DNA of 6,879 nt from Gammaproteobacteria bacterium (GTDB lineage Bacteria > Pseudomonadota > Gammaproteobacteria > GCA-001735895), in the NCBI GenBank assembly GCA_015494335.1, contig WGBK01000310.1, positions 1 to 6,879 of the forward strand, read 5' to 3'. Shown here piece after piece: positions 6,083 through 6,879 of this stretch. A model generated the notes under the pieces. It saw only the letters and a list, made by a program, of their open reading frames with translations. It searched no databases and was not told the DNA's origin. The translations under genes and the position numbers were made by a program. Every line of letters starts with the position of its first letter. The first letter of the stretch is position 1.

Positions 6083-6879
6083 CAGGCGCTTTTGCGCCGG
6101 GGGGCTTGCAAGCGCTTGAGATGGACCAGCAGCAGAGAGATCGCCGCCGGGGTGACGCCGGAAATGCGCGAGGCCTGGCCCAGGGTGGCCGGACGAATGT
6201 CGGCCAGCTTCTGCCGCACCTCGTTGGAGAGTCCCTTGACGGCATCGTAGTCCAGATCCGGTGGCAGCTCGGTTTCCTCGTGGCGCCGCGCCTTGTCGAT
6301 CTCGTCCTGCTGACGCGACAGGTAACCGGCATACTTGCCGTCGATCTCGGCCTGCTCGCGCACCCGCTCGGGATAATCCCCGGCATCGGGCAACAGCGGC
6401 ATCAGGTCCTCGATGCCGATCTGCGGGCGCTTGAGCAGTTCCGACAGCCGGTGTTCGTGACGTAGCGGCCGGTCGAGCCGCGCATCGATGGCTTCCACGC
6501 CGGGCTGGCCGGGGCGCAGCCATTGGTCGCGCAGGGTCTGCTCCAGTTGCTCCAGTTGTTCGCGGTATTCGTTGTAGGCCACCCAGCGGGCATCATCCAC
6601 CAGACCCAGGGCGCGGCCCTTTTCCGTGAGGCGACGATCGGCGTTGTCCTCGCGCAGCATCAGCCGGTATTCGGCACGGCTGGTGAACATGCGGTAGGGT
6701 TCACTGGTGCCGCGTGTGATCAGGTCGTCCACCAGCACGCCCATGTAGGCCTCGTCCCGGCGCAGCAGCAGCGGTTCACGCCCGAGCACGGCGGCTGCGG
6801 CATTGGCACCGGCCAGCAGCCCCTGGGCCGCGGCTTCCTCGTAGCCGGTGGTGCCGTTGATCTGGCCCGCCAGATACAG
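6082..6879 (-). CDS. mnmG: tRNA uridine 5-carboxymethylaminomethyl modification enzyme MnmG (GidA), partial (N-terminus beyond right edge)
   Basis: MnmG is an FAD-dependent enzyme that, with the GTPase MnmE, makes the (carboxymethyl)aminomethyl group on the wobble uridine (U34) of certain tRNAs. The visible part is the C-terminal 266 residues of a protein of about 629. It opens in the FAD-domain signature AGQINGTTGYEEAAAQG (fragment residues 4-20). It then has the conserved YMGVLVDDLITRGT, EPYRMFTSRAEYRL and LREDNADRRLTEKG blocks. The C-terminal helical, MnmE-binding domain includes YAGYLSRQQDEI, LPPDLDYDAVKGLSNEV and GQASRISGVTPAAISLLLV. The reading frame runs off the right edge without a start; GTG codons inside the window, such as the one at 6789, are internal. 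The TGA stop (6084-6082) overlaps the rsmG start by one base. Confidence 0.98.
   Translation of the reverse strand: MYLAGQINGTTGYEEAAAQGLLAGANAAAAVLGREPLLLRRDEAYMGVLVDDLITRGTSEPYRMFTSRAEYRLMLREDNADRRLTEKGRALGLVDDARWVAYNEYREQLEQLEQTLRDQWLRPGQPGVEAIDARLDRPLRHEHRLSELLKRPQIGIEDLMPLLPDAGDYPERVREQAEIDGKYAGYLSRQQDEIDKARRHEETELPPDLDYDAVKGLSNEVRQKLADIRPATLGQASRISGVTPAAISLLLVHLKRLQAPRRKSA
6085..6098 (-). other. Hairpin at the mnmG/rsmG junction
   Basis: GGCGC/GCGCC arms with a four-base AAAA loop (minus strand) end directly at the mnmG TGA and two bases before the rsmG ATG. The stem takes the place where a ribosome binding site for rsmG would be, and no such site is evident. A 10-base palindrome GCTTGCAAGC (6104-6113) lies just upstream. 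This is compatible with rsmG being translated mainly by ribosomes finishing mnmG, which would melt the stem. The role is inferred. Confidence 0.4.

Noticed and set aside
4659..6386. Apparent long fusion reading into ParA from upstream (575 codons), with similar upstream extensions of rsmG and parB
   Set aside because: These are open frames continuing upstream by chance in GC-rich DNA. The family N-termini begin at 5444, 6082 and 4656, and the extensions lie within neighbouring genes.

Overview
The window is an ordinary but information-dense chromosomal housekeeping segment of a GC-rich gammaproteobacterium. All ten genes lie on the minus strand, so transcription runs from high to low coordinates. 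The gene order is mnmG - rsmG - parA - parB // atpI - atpB - atpE - atpF - atpH - atpA. This is the classic gidA-gidB-parA-parB-atp neighbourhood usually found close to the replication origin in non-enteric gammaproteobacteria; E. coli has the same order but lacks parAB. The proteins resemble their gammaproteobacterial counterparts closely (AtpA aligns with the E. coli protein from memory over 341 residues with no obvious gap). The genus cannot be assigned from the sequence alone.

Region 1 (6879 to 3790) is a tightly packed unit. The mnmG 3' end (tRNA wobble modification) shares one base with the rsmG start (16S rRNA m7G527 methyltransferase). rsmG overlaps parA by four bases, and parA and parB (chromosome segregation ATPase and its parS/CTP-binding partner) are two bases apart. 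This spacing predicts one polycistronic mRNA with translational coupling. Region 2 (3789 to 3618) is the only real intergenic gap, 172 bases. It holds a GC-rich hairpin just after parB, then an AT-rich stretch with a good sigma70-type promoter (TTGATT, 17-base spacer, TATACT) aimed at the atp genes. Region 3 (3617 to 1) is the F1Fo ATP synthase operon: AtpI, then Fo subunits a, c and b, then F1 subunits delta and alpha. atpA runs off the left edge, and atpG, atpD and atpC would be expected beyond it.

The ATP synthase subunits carry the expected catalytic residues (a-subunit Arg211, c-subunit Asp58, alpha P-loop 169-176) and look like a conventional proton-driven enzyme.

I see no novel defence, mobile or RNA system, and no CRISPR array, tRNA, rRNA, insertion sequence, parS site or DnaA box. 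The observation most worth a second look is regulatory: a terminator-like hairpin followed directly by eight T residues (minus strand, 3297 to 3264) inside the 3' end of atpI, just upstream of atpB. Smaller points are a G-free leader before atpE, repeated TTGAT and CGATTG elements in the atp promoter region, and a hairpin at the mnmG/rsmG junction.
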